From Cellvibrionaceae bacterium (GTDB taxonomy: Bacteria > Pseudomonadota > Gammaproteobacteria > Pseudomonadales > Cellvibrionaceae): a stretch of 64,000 nucleotides of DNA. A model generated the notes under the pieces. The model was given only the letters and a program-made list of their open reading frames with translations, did no database searches and was not told the DNA's origin. This document shows, piece by piece, positions 47,493-57,104 of the stretch (positions within the stretch are counted from its first letter, which is position 1; each line of letters starts with the position of its first letter). The translations under genes were made by a program, and so were the position numbers. Location of the stretch: the NCBI GenBank assembly GCA_021151825.1, contig JAGKWQ010000008.1:124001-188000 (forward strand). The letters run 5' to 3'.

Positions 47493-48899
47493 TTACTGTT
47501 TTTTAGGGTTCCTGGTTTCCCGTTCAGTTTTACGGCGCATTTGGATTAATTGACGCTGGGTCATTTTCTTCTTGCGCTCACTGTAAGGGTTATCGTTATT
47601 GCGATATTCAATTTTGATTGGTGTACCGTGTAAATCCAAAACCCGACGATAGGTTTTTTCCAGATATTTAGTATAAAACGCCGGAATATCGTTGGTTTGA
47701 TTACCATGAATCACAATAATTGGTGGATTATGCCCTCCCGGATGAGCATAGCGCAGCTTGATGCGACGCCCTTGAATCATCGGTGGCTGATGCTCACGCA
47801 CTGCGTCTTGCAGAATACGCGTGAGGTAATTAGTACTGAATTTATCCGTTGCAGATTGGTATGCCAGCTCAATCGATTTATATAAATTGCCTACACCGGT
47901 ACCATGCAGCGCAGAGATAAAATGAATTGTCGCAAAATCCACAAAACGCAGGCGGCGTTCAATTTCGTTTTTCACGTACTGCTTATGGGCATCATCCAAT
48001 CCATCCCATTTATTAAGCGCAATAACCAATGCCCTACCCGCCTCAATGGTCGTCCCCATCAAATGCAAATCCTGTTCAACCACGCCCTCACTGGCATCCA
48101 TTACCAGCACAACCACATTTGCATCTGCAATTGCCTGCATGGTTTTTACGATGGAGAATTTTTCCACCATCAAATCGATATTTTTCCGGCGACGAACACC
48201 GGCAGTATCAATGATGGTATAGGGCTTATCAAAACGCGTGTAATTGATGTAGATCGAGTCACGCGTTGTACCTGGCTGATCGTAAACGACAACCCTATCC
48301 TCTCCCAGAAGGCGGTTTACCAGGGTTGACTTACCTACGTTAGGCCGCCCAACGATGGCAATTTTAATACCGGTCGCTTCTTCAGGTTGATAATCCTCAG
48401 GCAATTCAGGAATACCGGCGAGCACCTCTTCCATCAGAGATCTAACACCGCGACCATGGCTGGCGGTGGTTGGATAAACTTCACCAAGCCCTAACTCATA
48501 AAAAGGTGCGAGCGCTATATCAGGATCTGTACCATCAATTTTGTTAGCCACCAGATACGTCTTTTTATTATTGACCCGCAAGTGCTTCGCGATCATCTCA
48601 TCAGCTGGATTTAAACCTGCGCGACTATCCACAATAAATAACACGATGTCAGCTTCCTGAACTGCCAACAACGATTGGCCAGCCATCATGCTGTCAATAC
48701 CCTCTTCCTCCCCGCTTATACCTCCAGTATCAATGACGATAAAACGGCGATTCTCCAATACACCTTCGCCATATTTACGGTCACGAGTTAAGCCAGGATA
48801 GTCAGCAACCAACGCATCGCGAGATTGAGTAAGGCGATTAAATAAGGTGGATTTACCCACATTCGGGCGGCCAACAAGTGCTATTACGGGGATTATCAT
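47493..48899 (-). CDS. der: Ribosome-associated GTPase Der (EngA)
   Basis: Tandem-GTPase needed for 50S subunit maturation. 468 residues. Two G domains, each with GRPNVGKSTL (G1; near residues 9 and 183), DTGG / DTAGV (G3) and NKID / NKWD (G4), followed by a KH-like domain (about 360-440; PPMIQGRRIKLRYAHPGG) and a basic tail RKKKMTQRQLIQMRRKTERE. ATG 48899 is 145 bp downstream of bamB, past its terminator, so der may have its own promoter. Confidence 0.98.
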   Translation of the reverse strand: MIIPVIALVGRPNVGKSTLFNRLTQSRDALVADYPGLTRDRKYGEGVLENRRFIVIDTGGISGEEEGIDSMMAGQSLLAVQEADIVLFIVDSRAGLNPADEMIAKHLRVNNKKTYLVANKIDGTDPDIALAPFYELGLGEVYPTTASHGRGVRSLMEEVLAGIPELPEDYQPEEATGIKIAIVGRPNVGKSTLVNRLLGEDRVVVYDQPGTTRDSIYINYTRFDKPYTIIDTAGVRRRKNIDLMVEKFSIVKTMQAIADANVVVLVMDASEGVVEQDLHLMGTTIEAGRALVIALNKWDGLDDAHKQYVKNEIERRLRFVDFATIHFISALHGTGVGNLYKSIELAYQSATDKFSTNYLTRILQDAVREHQPPMIQGRRIKLRYAHPGGHNPPIIVIHGNQTNDIPAFYTKYLEKTYRRVLDLHGTPIKIEYRNNDNPYSERKKKMTQRQLIQMRRKTERETRNPKKQ

Positions 48900-48964
48900 A
48901 AAAGTATCAATTGCTAATGAATTAGAGGCAAAAACAGAATCGTATTAAATCAGGAGATAAAACA

Positions 48965-49022
48965 AAACCAGCCGCCCGGAAGTTTACCCTAAATGTAAGC
49001 GGTAAGCTCGGGCGGCTGGTTT
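48965..49022 (-). terminator. Long-hairpin terminator of bamB
   Basis: A 14-bp perfect GC-rich stem AAACCAGCCGCCCG (48965-48978) / CGGGCGGCTGGTTT (49009-49022); inside, AGTTTACC and GGTAAGCT pair further. The minus strand continues TTGTTTTATC. Confidence 0.8.
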
Positions 49023-49043
49023 GCGATTAAGGTTAAGAGAGGT

Positions 49044-50270
49044 TTATTTAGCCTTTTTTGCTTGATAGGCGATTAATTTGCCACGATTGGTATAGACATA
49101 TAATGTTTCACCATTGGTGAGCATTGGTGCTCTGGCACCTTTGCGATCAACCCTGACTCGTGCAGCAAATTCACCATCAGCCTGATTAAGAACATGCATA
49201 TAACCTTTGTAGTCCACAACCGCCAGATAATCACCAAACACCTGGGGGCCGTTTAAACCACGGCGCAACATTTTGTCATTTACCCATAATTGCTCACCAC
49301 TCGCCGCGTTGTAAGCAACTACTTTTCCGTCGGCATGACTGGCAAAAAGCTTATCACCAGAAATCGCAAGATTCTCACTTGTAGATCCATCTTGTCCCCA
49401 TAACGGACTACCAGTACCACGCGACAGTGCACTAATTCGACCCTGATATGTGCCCACATAAATGACACCATCTTTTTCCAGTGGTGTTGAGTGAATGTCT
49501 ACCATGCGCTCCAACTCGGAACGACCTTTTGGTAGAGCAATACGCTGCTCCCATAAAATCAATCCATTGTCGGGATTGAAGGCCATCATCCGCCCATTAG
49601 AAAAGCCAACATAAATTGCTGTATCAGTTACGATAGGTGATGGTGTTCCCCGCAGAGTTAGCAAAGGTGGTGGATTATCATAGAACCAAAGTTGAGCGCC
49701 AGTTTTTGCATCAAGAGCAAAGAGTTTCCCATTAACGGTTTGAGCGGCAACAACAGTTCCATTTGTACGCGGAGCAGAAACTATTTCACCAGGAACCTGT
49801 GTACGCCATAGCTCACTACCATTCTCAGGCGAGAGCGCCATGACTTCGCCCGCATAAGTAGCTACCAGCAACAAACCATTTTCTGCACCGATACCACCAA
49901 CAATTTGATAGTTAGAATCACCAGCTACTACAAAACTTTTTAACCAACCCCATAACCCCAATTTGGGTTGATTAATTTTTTTACTCCACAGTTTTTTACC
50001 TGTTGTAGCATTCGTAGCTACGAGCAAGCCTTCATAATCTACTGCATAGATTGCCTCTTTATCCAAGGCAGGGGTAAGACGACTAAAACCCTCGTTTTGT
50101 CCTTCGCCAATACCGCGCTTCCAGACTTTGTCCAGATCCACTGTTTCTTTGAAATCAACCAATTCCAGAGGCTCATTCCCGGTTTTTTTACTAAACCAGG
50201 AACAGCCTGACATAGTGAATGCACAAAGCAATACCAGCCAGCCAAGACGTCTTACCGAGGCTTGCATCAT
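49044..50270 (-). CDS. bamB: Outer-membrane protein assembly factor BamB
   Basis: Lipoprotein subunit of the BAM complex, an eight-bladed PQQ-type beta-propeller that helps BamA fold outer-membrane proteins. 408 residues. Lipobox MSGC with Cys23. Propeller repeats such as NATTGKKLWSKK, SPENGSELWRTQV, DAKTGAQLWFYDN, NPDNGLILWEQRI, SRGTGSPLWGQD and NAASGEQLWVND are evident. Its start ATG overlaps the yfgM stop (CAATGATG). Part of the conserved hisS-yfgM-bamB-der order. Confidence 0.97.
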   Translation of the reverse strand: MMQASVRRLGWLVLLCAFTMSGCSWFSKKTGNEPLELVDFKETVDLDKVWKRGIGEGQNEGFSRLTPALDKEAIYAVDYEGLLVATNATTGKKLWSKKINQPKLGLWGWLKSFVVAGDSNYQIVGGIGAENGLLLVATYAGEVMALSPENGSELWRTQVPGEIVSAPRTNGTVVAAQTVNGKLFALDAKTGAQLWFYDNPPPLLTLRGTPSPIVTDTAIYVGFSNGRMMAFNPDNGLILWEQRIALPKGRSELERMVDIHSTPLEKDGVIYVGTYQGRISALSRGTGSPLWGQDGSTSENLAISGDKLFASHADGKVVAYNAASGEQLWVNDKMLRRGLNGPQVFGDYLAVVDYKGYMHVLNQADGEFAARVRVDRKGARAPMLTNGETLYVYTNRGKLIAYQAKKAK

Positions 50271-50971
50271 TGAGCTTTCTCCTCAACCGCAGGTGTTGCG
50301 GTGGGTACACTTGAATCAACTTTCAAATCATCTACTTTCATTTGCAATAACATAAAACGCTCTTGTTGTTGCGGGTCAGTTGCTGCCAAAGCCTTTTCAT
50401 AGGCTGTACGTGCAGCATCCAAATCCCCTTGTGATTTAAGAATGTCACCGCGAGCTTCAGCATATTCAGCGGTAAATGCCGCCGCAGGCTCTGGAGACAA
50501 TTGAGCCAACGCATCGGGGTATGCCTTCTGGGCAGTCAGCACGCGAGCCAAACGCAAACGTGCCAGTTGCTCGGTTGCGGCATCCGGTTTGGCAGACAAA
50601 ACCCATTTAAGTTCAGTTGCCGCCGCATCCAATTTATTGTCTTCTACAGCAATTTTTGCAAGAAAAAATGCAGCGCTGTAGGCATACATACTTTTACTAT
50701 TCGCATCTTTTAACTCGCTTGCCAGATGCGCTGCAGTCGCCTTATCTGCATCGGTCAGAGTCTTTCCCGGTTCTACATTTACCAGCTTTAACAGCTGCTC
50801 ATAGACCTCTGATGCTTTTTCTGCTTTTTGGCGTTTTTGATCTTGCCAGGCAGTAAATCCAAAATACGCTACAACGGCGATTACCACGGCAGATATTAAG
50901 ATTTTGCCGTAATCTTTCCACCAGCGTTTTAGTACTTCTAATTGTTCTTCTTCTGAAAGATGTACACTCAC
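50267..50971 (-). CDS. yfgM: YfgM family SecYEG-associated TPR protein
   Basis: Inner-membrane protein with a periplasmic TPR domain that links the Sec translocon to periplasmic chaperones. 234 residues: cytoplasmic N-terminus EEEQLEVLKRWWKDYGK, one transmembrane helix (about 24-41, ILISAVVIAVVAYFGFTAW), then helical repeats (ATELKWVLSAKPDAATEQLA; ARGDILKSQGDLDAARTAYEKAL). Follows hisS after a 92-bp gap and overlaps bamB by 4 nt. Confidence 0.92.
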   Translation of the reverse strand: MSVHLSEEEQLEVLKRWWKDYGKILISAVVIAVVAYFGFTAWQDQKRQKAEKASEVYEQLLKLVNVEPGKTLTDADKATAAHLASELKDANSKSMYAYSAAFFLAKIAVEDNKLDAAATELKWVLSAKPDAATEQLARLRLARVLTAQKAYPDALAQLSPEPAAAFTAEYAEARGDILKSQGDLDAARTAYEKALAATDPQQQERFMLLQMKVDDLKVDSSVPTATPAVEEKAQ

Positions 50972-51063
50972 AATTGACTCCTGTAGGCCTTAGCGCAATG
51001 CGCAAACAAAAATGATTTAAAGAAAGTTATTTTTTTACTCGTCTATAAAAAACTGGTTAACGT

Positions 51064-52335
51064 TTATTCCAAAGTCCCTAACCAGCGAATAGCATCATCA
51101 AAAGACAGAGTTTGCTGCTCAGCCTCTTCACGCAAAAACTTGACTGCAAGCTTACCTGCCAGAGCCTCATCCTCACCTAATATCAACGCAACATCAGCAC
51201 CGGATTTATCCGCCTTTTTAAATTGATTCTTGAAATTGCCACCACCGCAATTCACAACCAAACGAATAAAAGGTAACTCGTCACGAATACGCTCAGCTAA
51301 TTGCATAGCAATATTTTGAACATTACCAACTGCAACCAGAAATACATCTGCTTGTTGATCCAACTTTTCGGGTACAACTTCGGCAGCTTGTACGAGCAAT
51401 ACCAATCGCTCCAAACCAATACCGAACCCGACTGCCGGTGTCGCTTTACCACCAAGCTGCTCAACTAGACCATCATAGCGACCACCAGCACATACAGTAC
51501 TTTGCGCACCCAGTTTGTCGGTCACCCACTCGAACGCCGTTTTACCATAATAATCAAGCCCACGCACTAAACGCGGATTAACTTGATATTGAATACCTGC
51601 AGCATCCAGTAATTGTTTCAAACCCTCAAAATGCACACGAGATTCATCATCCAGATAATCCAACAATACAGGCGCGTTATTAAGCAATGCTTGGGTATTT
51701 GCATCTTTGGAATCCAGAATACGCAACGGATTTGTTTCCAAACGACGCTTGCTATCTTCATCCAGTTGCTCCTGCACATTATTCAAATAAGCAACCAATG
51801 CCTCTTTGTAATTAGCGCGGGCAGCTGCACTTCCCAAAGAGTTGATCTGCAACTGAACATGGGATGACACACCCAATTCGCGCAAAATTCGTGCACTTAA
51901 CAGTAAAACCTCAGCATCGATATCCGGCCCCTGTATGCCAAACGTTTCCACGCCGATTTGATGGAATTGACGATAACGCCCTTTCTGCGGACGCTCGTGG
52001 CGAAACATTGGTCCCATATACCACAGGCGTTGGGTTTGATTGTACAACAACCCGTTTTCTTCACAGGCGCGGACACAACACGCAGTCCCTTCCGGACGCA
52101 AAGTTAAACTGTCGCCATTACGATCTTCAAAAGTATACATTTCTTTTTCTACGATATCGGTCACTTCACCAATAGAGCGCTTGAAAAGTTCTGTCGACTC
52201 CACAATAGGAAAACGAATTTCCTGATAGCCGTAGCGCGCAAGGATGTCAGTAACAACACCTTCAACGTATTGCCACAACGGAGAGTCCGCTGGCAATAAA
52301 TCATTCATGCCGCGAATTGCTTGAATTTTTTTCAA
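51064..52335 (-). CDS. hisS: Histidyl-tRNA synthetase
   Basis: Class II synthetase, 423 residues. N-terminus KKIQAIRGMNDLLPADS, motif 2 LRPEGTACCVRACEENGL...QRLWYMGPMFRHERPQKGRYRQFHQIGVE, HisA motifs GLDYYGKTAFEW and CAGGRYDGLVEQLGG, motif 3 GFGIGLERL, and the C-terminal anticodon-binding domain from about 325. Translation starts at TTG (52333-52335), with AAGGG seven bases before it; no ATG fits the family start. Follows ispG by 21 nt on the same strand. Confidence 0.97.
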   Translation of the reverse strand: MKKIQAIRGMNDLLPADSPLWQYVEGVVTDILARYGYQEIRFPIVESTELFKRSIGEVTDIVEKEMYTFEDRNGDSLTLRPEGTACCVRACEENGLLYNQTQRLWYMGPMFRHERPQKGRYRQFHQIGVETFGIQGPDIDAEVLLLSARILRELGVSSHVQLQINSLGSAAARANYKEALVAYLNNVQEQLDEDSKRRLETNPLRILDSKDANTQALLNNAPVLLDYLDDESRVHFEGLKQLLDAAGIQYQVNPRLVRGLDYYGKTAFEWVTDKLGAQSTVCAGGRYDGLVEQLGGKATPAVGFGIGLERLVLLVQAAEVVPEKLDQQADVFLVAVGNVQNIAMQLAERIRDELPFIRLVVNCGGGNFKNQFKKADKSGADVALILGEDEALAGKLAVKFLREEAEQQTLSFDDAIRWLGTLE

Positions 52336-52356
52336 TTGAAACCCTTACTTAATCTA

Positions 52357-53481
52357 TTAGGCTTTGGCGATAATATTTTTAGCATCTTCATCGAGTTGAG
52401 CTTGCTTTTGAGCAGCTTTTGCACGAATCAAACGCTCCAGATTATCGACCAGATTTTCGTTGGTTAATTTTTGGTTAGGTTCACCATCAATATAAATTAA
52501 ATTGCTTGGCGTACCACCAGCCAAACCCAAGTCTGCTTCTTTAGCCTCGCCGGGCCCATTAACCACACAGCCAATTACTGCAACATCCAGCGGAACAGTA
52601 ATATCTTCTACGCGCCGCTCTAAATCATTCATGGTTTTAATCACATCAAAGTTTTGACGTGAACAACTAGGACAGGCAATAAAATTTACGCCTTTGCTGC
52701 GAATTTTTAAGCTGCGCAGCATATCCCAACCTACTTTAATTTCCTCAACAGGATCTGCTGCGAGCGACACGCGGATCGTATCGCCGATACCATCCATTAA
52801 CAAGGCACCCAAACCAATTGCAGACTTCACGGTGCCGGAGCGCAAACCACCAGCTTCCGTAATACCAAGATGCAAAGGCTGTTCAATCAAGGTCGCTAAT
52901 TTACGATACGCAGCAACTGCCATAAATATGTCAGATGCTTTCACGCTAACTTTGAAATTGTTGAAGTTCAATTCATCCAGAATTTCAACATGCCGTAATG
53001 CGGATTCAACCAATGCATCAGAAGTTGGCTCGCCATATTTTTTTTGTAGATCCTTCTCCAGAGACCCCGCATTAACACCAATACGGATTGGAATATTCAG
53101 GTCACGTGCTTTATCGACCACTGCTTTAATGCGCTTCTCACGACCAATATTACCTGGATTAATTCTTAAACAATCCACTCCCAAATCAGCCACACGCAAC
53201 GCGATGCGATAATCAAAATGGATATCTGCCACCAGCGGGATTGTTACTCGTTTACGAATTTCGCCAAAGGCTTCTGCTGCATCCATTGTGGGAACGGAAA
53301 CGCGAACGATATCAGCGCCAGCTAATTGGATACGATTTATTTGATCAACCGTTGCAGCAACGTCTGTTGTTTCTGTATTTGTCATGCTTTGTACAGAAAT
53401 CGGTGCATCACCGCCCACAGGAACATTACCGACCATTATCTGGCGAGATTTACGGCGCTTTATCGGAGATTCGCAATGCAT
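52357..53481 (-). CDS. ispG: 4-Hydroxy-3-methylbut-2-enyl diphosphate synthase (GcpE)
   Basis: [4Fe-4S] enzyme of the MEP isoprenoid pathway. 374 residues. TIM-barrel start SPIKRRKSRQIMVGNVPVGG, ISVQSMTNTETTD, RVSVPTMDAAEAF, DIHFDYRIAL, LRINPGNIG, and the cluster ligands ACPSCSRQNF and GCVVNGPGEAKEAD in the C-terminal domain. AGGAATAAAT precedes the ATG. Its cluster is probably supplied by the SUF system encoded at the end of the window. Confidence 0.98.
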   Translation of the reverse strand: MHCESPIKRRKSRQIMVGNVPVGGDAPISVQSMTNTETTDVAATVDQINRIQLAGADIVRVSVPTMDAAEAFGEIRKRVTIPLVADIHFDYRIALRVADLGVDCLRINPGNIGREKRIKAVVDKARDLNIPIRIGVNAGSLEKDLQKKYGEPTSDALVESALRHVEILDELNFNNFKVSVKASDIFMAVAAYRKLATLIEQPLHLGITEAGGLRSGTVKSAIGLGALLMDGIGDTIRVSLAADPVEEIKVGWDMLRSLKIRSKGVNFIACPSCSRQNFDVIKTMNDLERRVEDITVPLDVAVIGCVVNGPGEAKEADLGLAGGTPSNLIYIDGEPNQKLTNENLVDNLERLIRAKAAQKQAQLDEDAKNIIAKA

Positions 53482-53506
53482 ATTTATTCCTAATCACTCC
53501 ACGAGC

Positions 53507-54460
53507 TTAATCGCTTATGGATTTGCCAACCTTCAAACTAAGGACATTATTGGTTCCCGATGCAGGAACCACAGTAACTTTTTCTTTGTTCAATTCAATT
53601 TGGGCAGCCGGAGCATTTCCCAATTTTACATCAAATGGCGCTTTTCCCTGCAGAGTGATACGCCCACCAGCTGGCTGTAAATCTGCCACTAACACATCAC
53701 CACGGGAATCACTGACTTCTAACCAGCACTCTTCAGAAAATACAAATACAATTTGGTCAAGAGCAGCGTTACGCACCTCCAGCCTAGCACTAGAAGAAGA
53801 TACAGGTGCATTGGTAATCACACTTGAGGCAACAGAACTACTAGCAGCAGATTGAGTAGAAAGAGATGCGATATCAGTAGAAGAATTGTTCGGCGGATTA
53901 TTAATAGTTGAAATAGAATTAATAGAACTGATTGCGATAGAAGCATCTGAATTGGTAACAGTGGAGTTTTCGTCACCAACACTTGAACTCGCAAAAGCCT
54001 CAATCGGAGTAACAATTGCTGCAGGCATAACATATTCAGGTGCTTTGCGATTATCAAAAAACCACACAGAAATAAGCCACAACACCAGTAATACAACAAC
54101 AATAAGCACAACAAACTGCCAAAGCGGTTTAGACGTAGACTCTACTTTGCGAGGCATAACCTGTTCAATCAAACCATGCTTTTGCGCATGGCGATCATAA
54201 GCAGCCAACAGCTGTGCCACATCGAGCTTTACTAAATTAGCGTAGGAACGTAGATAACCTCTAGTAAAGGTATCAGACCCCATGTGACGATAATCATCTG
54301 ACTCAAGCGCGCGCACTTTTGTCAGCGTCATGTATAACTCTTTGGCGACCTGCTCCTGAGTTAAACCGGCACGCTCACGCGCCCAGACCAATAACTTGCC
54401 TGGGGACAATTCACGGAAACGGCTATCGTCAGCCACTTTTTTCTCATCATCAGAAAACAT
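53507..54460 (-). CDS. rodZ: RodZ-like cytoskeletal cell-shape protein
   Basis: Bitopic protein linking MreB filaments to the envelope. 317 residues: cytoplasmic HTH_25 domain (about 20-90; PGKLLVWARERAGLTQEQVA), basic juxtamembrane segment, one transmembrane helix (114-134), a long Ser/Asn/Thr-rich periplasmic linker (about 145-225) and the C-terminal DUF4115 beta domain (about 228-317; ECWLEVSDSRGDVLV). The neighbouring order pilW-rodZ-ispG-hisS is standard in gammaproteobacteria. Confidence 0.95.
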   Translation of the reverse strand: MFSDDEKKVADDSRFRELSPGKLLVWARERAGLTQEQVAKELYMTLTKVRALESDDYRHMGSDTFTRGYLRSYANLVKLDVAQLLAAYDRHAQKHGLIEQVMPRKVESTSKPLWQFVVLIVVVLLVLWLISVWFFDNRKAPEYVMPAAIVTPIEAFASSSVGDENSTVTNSDASIAISSINSISTINNPPNNSSTDIASLSTQSAASSSVASSVITNAPVSSSSARLEVRNAALDQIVFVFSEECWLEVSDSRGDVLVADLQPAGGRITLQGKAPFDVKLGNAPAAQIELNKEKVTVVPASGTNNVLSLKVGKSISD

Positions 54461-54485
54461 TAAACGCCTTTAAGTCTCACTATTT

Positions 54486-55265
54486 TTACATCATCGTTTG
54501 CTTATATTCCAAATATTCTCTCGAATAAGGGAAACGATTTTTTAACATTAAAACGTAACTGGCTTCTTTGTCTTTGTTGCCAAAAACTCGCTCAAGGCGA
54601 ATTCCCAATAACAACGCCTTTGGTGATTGCTGGCCAGCAGCCTGGAAACGGTCTAAATATTCCTTTGCTTTTGCATATTCTTTCCCTTGAAAATAAATTT
54701 CGGCAAGCTCTATATTCGCATCTGCCGAGTTGCGGTCCAGAACGGAAGCATGTTCGAAGGCAGCTTTTGCTCGATCATTTTTCCCTAATAATAAAGCTGT
54801 TCGTCCTACATTCACTAACGCAGCTGCACGACCATTATAATCAAGGTCTGCAGCCGCTAATTCAAACTGCACCAAGGCTTCTTCATAACGTTTGGCACCG
54901 AATAAGAAAACACCAAAATTATTACGCGCCAGCGTAAAATTCTTTTTTCCTTTAATCGCTTTTTTAAACGATTCTTCAGCGAGCTTTGATTCGCCTTCCA
55001 ACTGATAAAGCCGCGCCAAAGTCTCTGTTGCTTCTGGAGAGTTACTATTAATTTCTGCCGCTTTGCGCAAATGATGGCGGGCAGACTCACGATTTCCCTT
55101 ATCAATGTAACCCTGAGCCAATTGAATGTGTAAATCTAGTGACTTGTTTTTATCCACCGGACGCTTGGGTTTGCCACCCTCCGACACACAACCACTTACA
55201 AATAATGCCGCTGTTAAAACCAGCAAAATGCACCTGGTAAATCTAAACACATTACTTGTTTGCAT
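54486..55265 (-). CDS. pilW: Type IV pilus biogenesis lipoprotein PilW/PilF
   Basis: Outer-membrane pilotin needed to assemble the PilQ secretin. 259 residues: lipobox VSGC after a hydrophobic signal, then about six TPR units (LDLHIQLAQGYIDKGNRESA; SPEATETLARLYQLEGESK; FTLARNNFGVFLFGAKRYEEA; AAALVNVGRTALLLGKNDRA). ATG 55265 is preferred because GAGG lies six bases upstream; an ATG pair at 55280 would add five residues and has no SD. Eight to 24 nt downstream of rlmN. Confidence 0.93.
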   Translation of the reverse strand: MQTSNVFRFTRCILLVLTAALFVSGCVSEGGKPKRPVDKNKSLDLHIQLAQGYIDKGNRESARHHLRKAAEINSNSPEATETLARLYQLEGESKLAEESFKKAIKGKKNFTLARNNFGVFLFGAKRYEEALVQFELAAADLDYNGRAAALVNVGRTALLLGKNDRAKAAFEHASVLDRNSADANIELAEIYFQGKEYAKAKEYLDRFQAAGQQSPKALLLGIRLERVFGNKDKEASYVLMLKNRFPYSREYLEYKQTMM

Positions 55266-55288
55266 CACCGACCTCATCATTATTAGAG

Positions 55289-56467
55289 TTACTGGCCTAC
55301 AATTTTTACTGCCTGAACTTCATCGAATTGAGCACGATAGCGTTCGCTACGACGGGTAATATCATTTACCTGCCCCGCGAGTTGACCACAGGCTGCATCA
55401 ATATCATCACCACGAGTTGTACGTACTGTAGTGATATACCCGGCCTCCATTAAAATATCCTGAAACTTACGCAGTGCATTGTTGCTTACGCGCTTGTAGT
55501 TGGACAAATTGAAGGGATTAAAAGGAATCAAATTGATCTTGACTGGCACTTCGCGCAAGAGTTCTGCTAATTGATGTGCGTGATGAGGACGATCATTTAC
55601 CTGATCAATCAATGTATATTCAATGGTAATTTTGCGATGAGTATCTGGCATAGCTTCTATGTAACGCTTGGCAGAATCCAACAGCATCGCGATAGGATAT
55701 TTACGATTAATTGGGACCAGTTCATTGCGCAATTCATCATTGGGTGCATGCAATGAAATTGCAAGGCAAGCATCCGTGAATTGGCTTAAACGATCAAGTT
55801 GCGGAACCACCCCGGAAGTACTCAGTGTTACACGGCGTTTGGAAATACCATAGGCGTTATCGTGCATCATTAAATTCATGGAATCGACAACGTTATCGAA
55901 ATTTAATAATGGTTCGCCCATGCCCATCATTACAACGTTAGTAACCCTGCGCGGCCCATTGGCTTGTAATTGACCAAAGGACTTCGCAGCAATCCAAACC
56001 TGGCCAATAATTTCGGCGGCAGTTAAATCACGGTTAAAACCCTGTTTCCCTGTTGCACAAAAGCTGCAATCAAGTGAGCAACCAACTTGCGACGAAACAC
56101 ACAATGTCCCACGATCACCATCAGGAATAAAAACAGTTTCAATTACATTGCCGCCAGCAACACGAATCAAAAACTTACGCGTACCATCAGTTGAATCAAA
56201 TTGTTGAACAACTTCCGGAGGGCGAATCTCGGCAATGTTTTTAAGCTTTGCACGCAAATCTTTGCTGACATTACTCATATCATCAAAATTATCGGCGCCA
56301 TATTGATGAATCCATTTCATCACTTGAATTGCACGAAATTTTTTCTCGCCAATAGATTCAAAGAACGCCACCAGCTTGGCTTCAGGCAAGCCAATGAGAT
56401 TCATTTTTGCAGAGCCTTCTGCAACAACCGCTTGCGCGGAAGGAGTGGAACTGGATACTTCAGTCAT
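55289..56467 (-). CDS. rlmN: Dual-specificity RNA methyltransferase RlmN
   Basis: Radical-SAM enzyme that makes m2A2503 in 23S rRNA and m2A37 in tRNAs. 392 residues. CSLDCSFCATGKQGFNRDL holds the CxxxCxxC cluster motif; MGMGEPLLNFDNVV, TLSTSGVVPQLDRL and SLHAPNDELRNELVPINRKYP follow; the second catalytic Cys is in DIDAACGQLAG. A short N-terminal extension (1-22) rich in Ala/Ser precedes the usual domain. Followed closely by pilW. Confidence 0.98.
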   Translation of the reverse strand: MTEVSSSTPSAQAVVAEGSAKMNLIGLPEAKLVAFFESIGEKKFRAIQVMKWIHQYGADNFDDMSNVSKDLRAKLKNIAEIRPPEVVQQFDSTDGTRKFLIRVAGGNVIETVFIPDGDRGTLCVSSQVGCSLDCSFCATGKQGFNRDLTAAEIIGQVWIAAKSFGQLQANGPRRVTNVVMMGMGEPLLNFDNVVDSMNLMMHDNAYGISKRRVTLSTSGVVPQLDRLSQFTDACLAISLHAPNDELRNELVPINRKYPIAMLLDSAKRYIEAMPDTHRKITIEYTLIDQVNDRPHHAHQLAELLREVPVKINLIPFNPFNLSNYKRVSNNALRKFQDILMEAGYITTVRTTRGDDIDAACGQLAGQVNDITRRSERYRAQFDEVQAVKIVGQ

Positions 56468-56502
56468 GGCTCTGCACCTATGAATAAAACAGGGTTTGCG
56501 GA

Positions 56503-56928
56503 TTAACGAATTACAACTTCATTGCTAGCGAAGAAGTAAGCAACTTCGCGCGCAGCCGAAACAGGAGAATCCGATCCATGTACAGCATTGGCATCTATCG
56601 CCTGTGCAAAATCAGCACGGATGGTACCTGGAGCTGCTTTAGCCGGGTCAGTAGCACCCATTAACTCGCGATTCAGGGCGATTGCATTGTCACCAGAGAG
56701 CACCTGGACAACCACAGGACCAGAGGTCATGAAATTGACCAAACCATCAAAAAATGGACGACCTTTGTGTTCCGCGTAAAAGCCTTCAGCTTGAGCGCGA
56801 CTCAGCAGCAGCATACGCTGCGCAACAATTTTCAAACCTGCTTTTTCAAAGCGGGCAACGATCTCGCCAATGTGATTTTTACTAACTGCGTCAGGTTTGA
56901 TGATTGATAAGGTTTGTTCAACAGCCAT
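56503..56928 (-). CDS. ndk: Nucleoside diphosphate kinase
   Basis: Exchanges the terminal phosphate between NTPs and NDPs. 141 residues, full length. Begins MAVEQTLSIIKPDAV; catalytic His117 lies in NAVHGSDSPVSA. ATG 56928 is chosen because GGAG is eight bases upstream and it gives the universal N-terminus; an extension to 56979 is spurious. 35 nt upstream of rlmN on the same strand. Confidence 0.97.
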   Translation of the reverse strand: MAVEQTLSIIKPDAVSKNHIGEIVARFEKAGLKIVAQRMLLLSRAQAEGFYAEHKGRPFFDGLVNFMTSGPVVVQVLSGDNAIALNRELMGATDPAKAAPGTIRADFAQAIDANAVHGSDSPVSAAREVAYFFASNEVVIR

Positions 56929-57000
56929 TTGGAAACTCCACACCGATTCTTGGTTTGAGGGGGACTTTTTGAGTCGCAATTTGCAAATCCAAGCCCCATA

Positions 57001-57032
57001 AAATACAAAACCCGCGGATTATACGCGGGTTT
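57001..57032 (-). terminator. Intrinsic terminator of the suf operon
   Basis: AAACCCGCG (57008-57016) / CGCGGGTTT (57024-57032), 9-bp stem, 7-nt loop. On the minus strand it is followed by TGTATTTTATGG, about 70 bp past the sufE stop. Confidence 0.82.
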
Positions 57033-57104
57033 ACGTGATTTTTATATCCTAGCTATTTGATTAATAAACAAAATCAGCTATCAATCTGACATATAAAACT
57101 ACCT

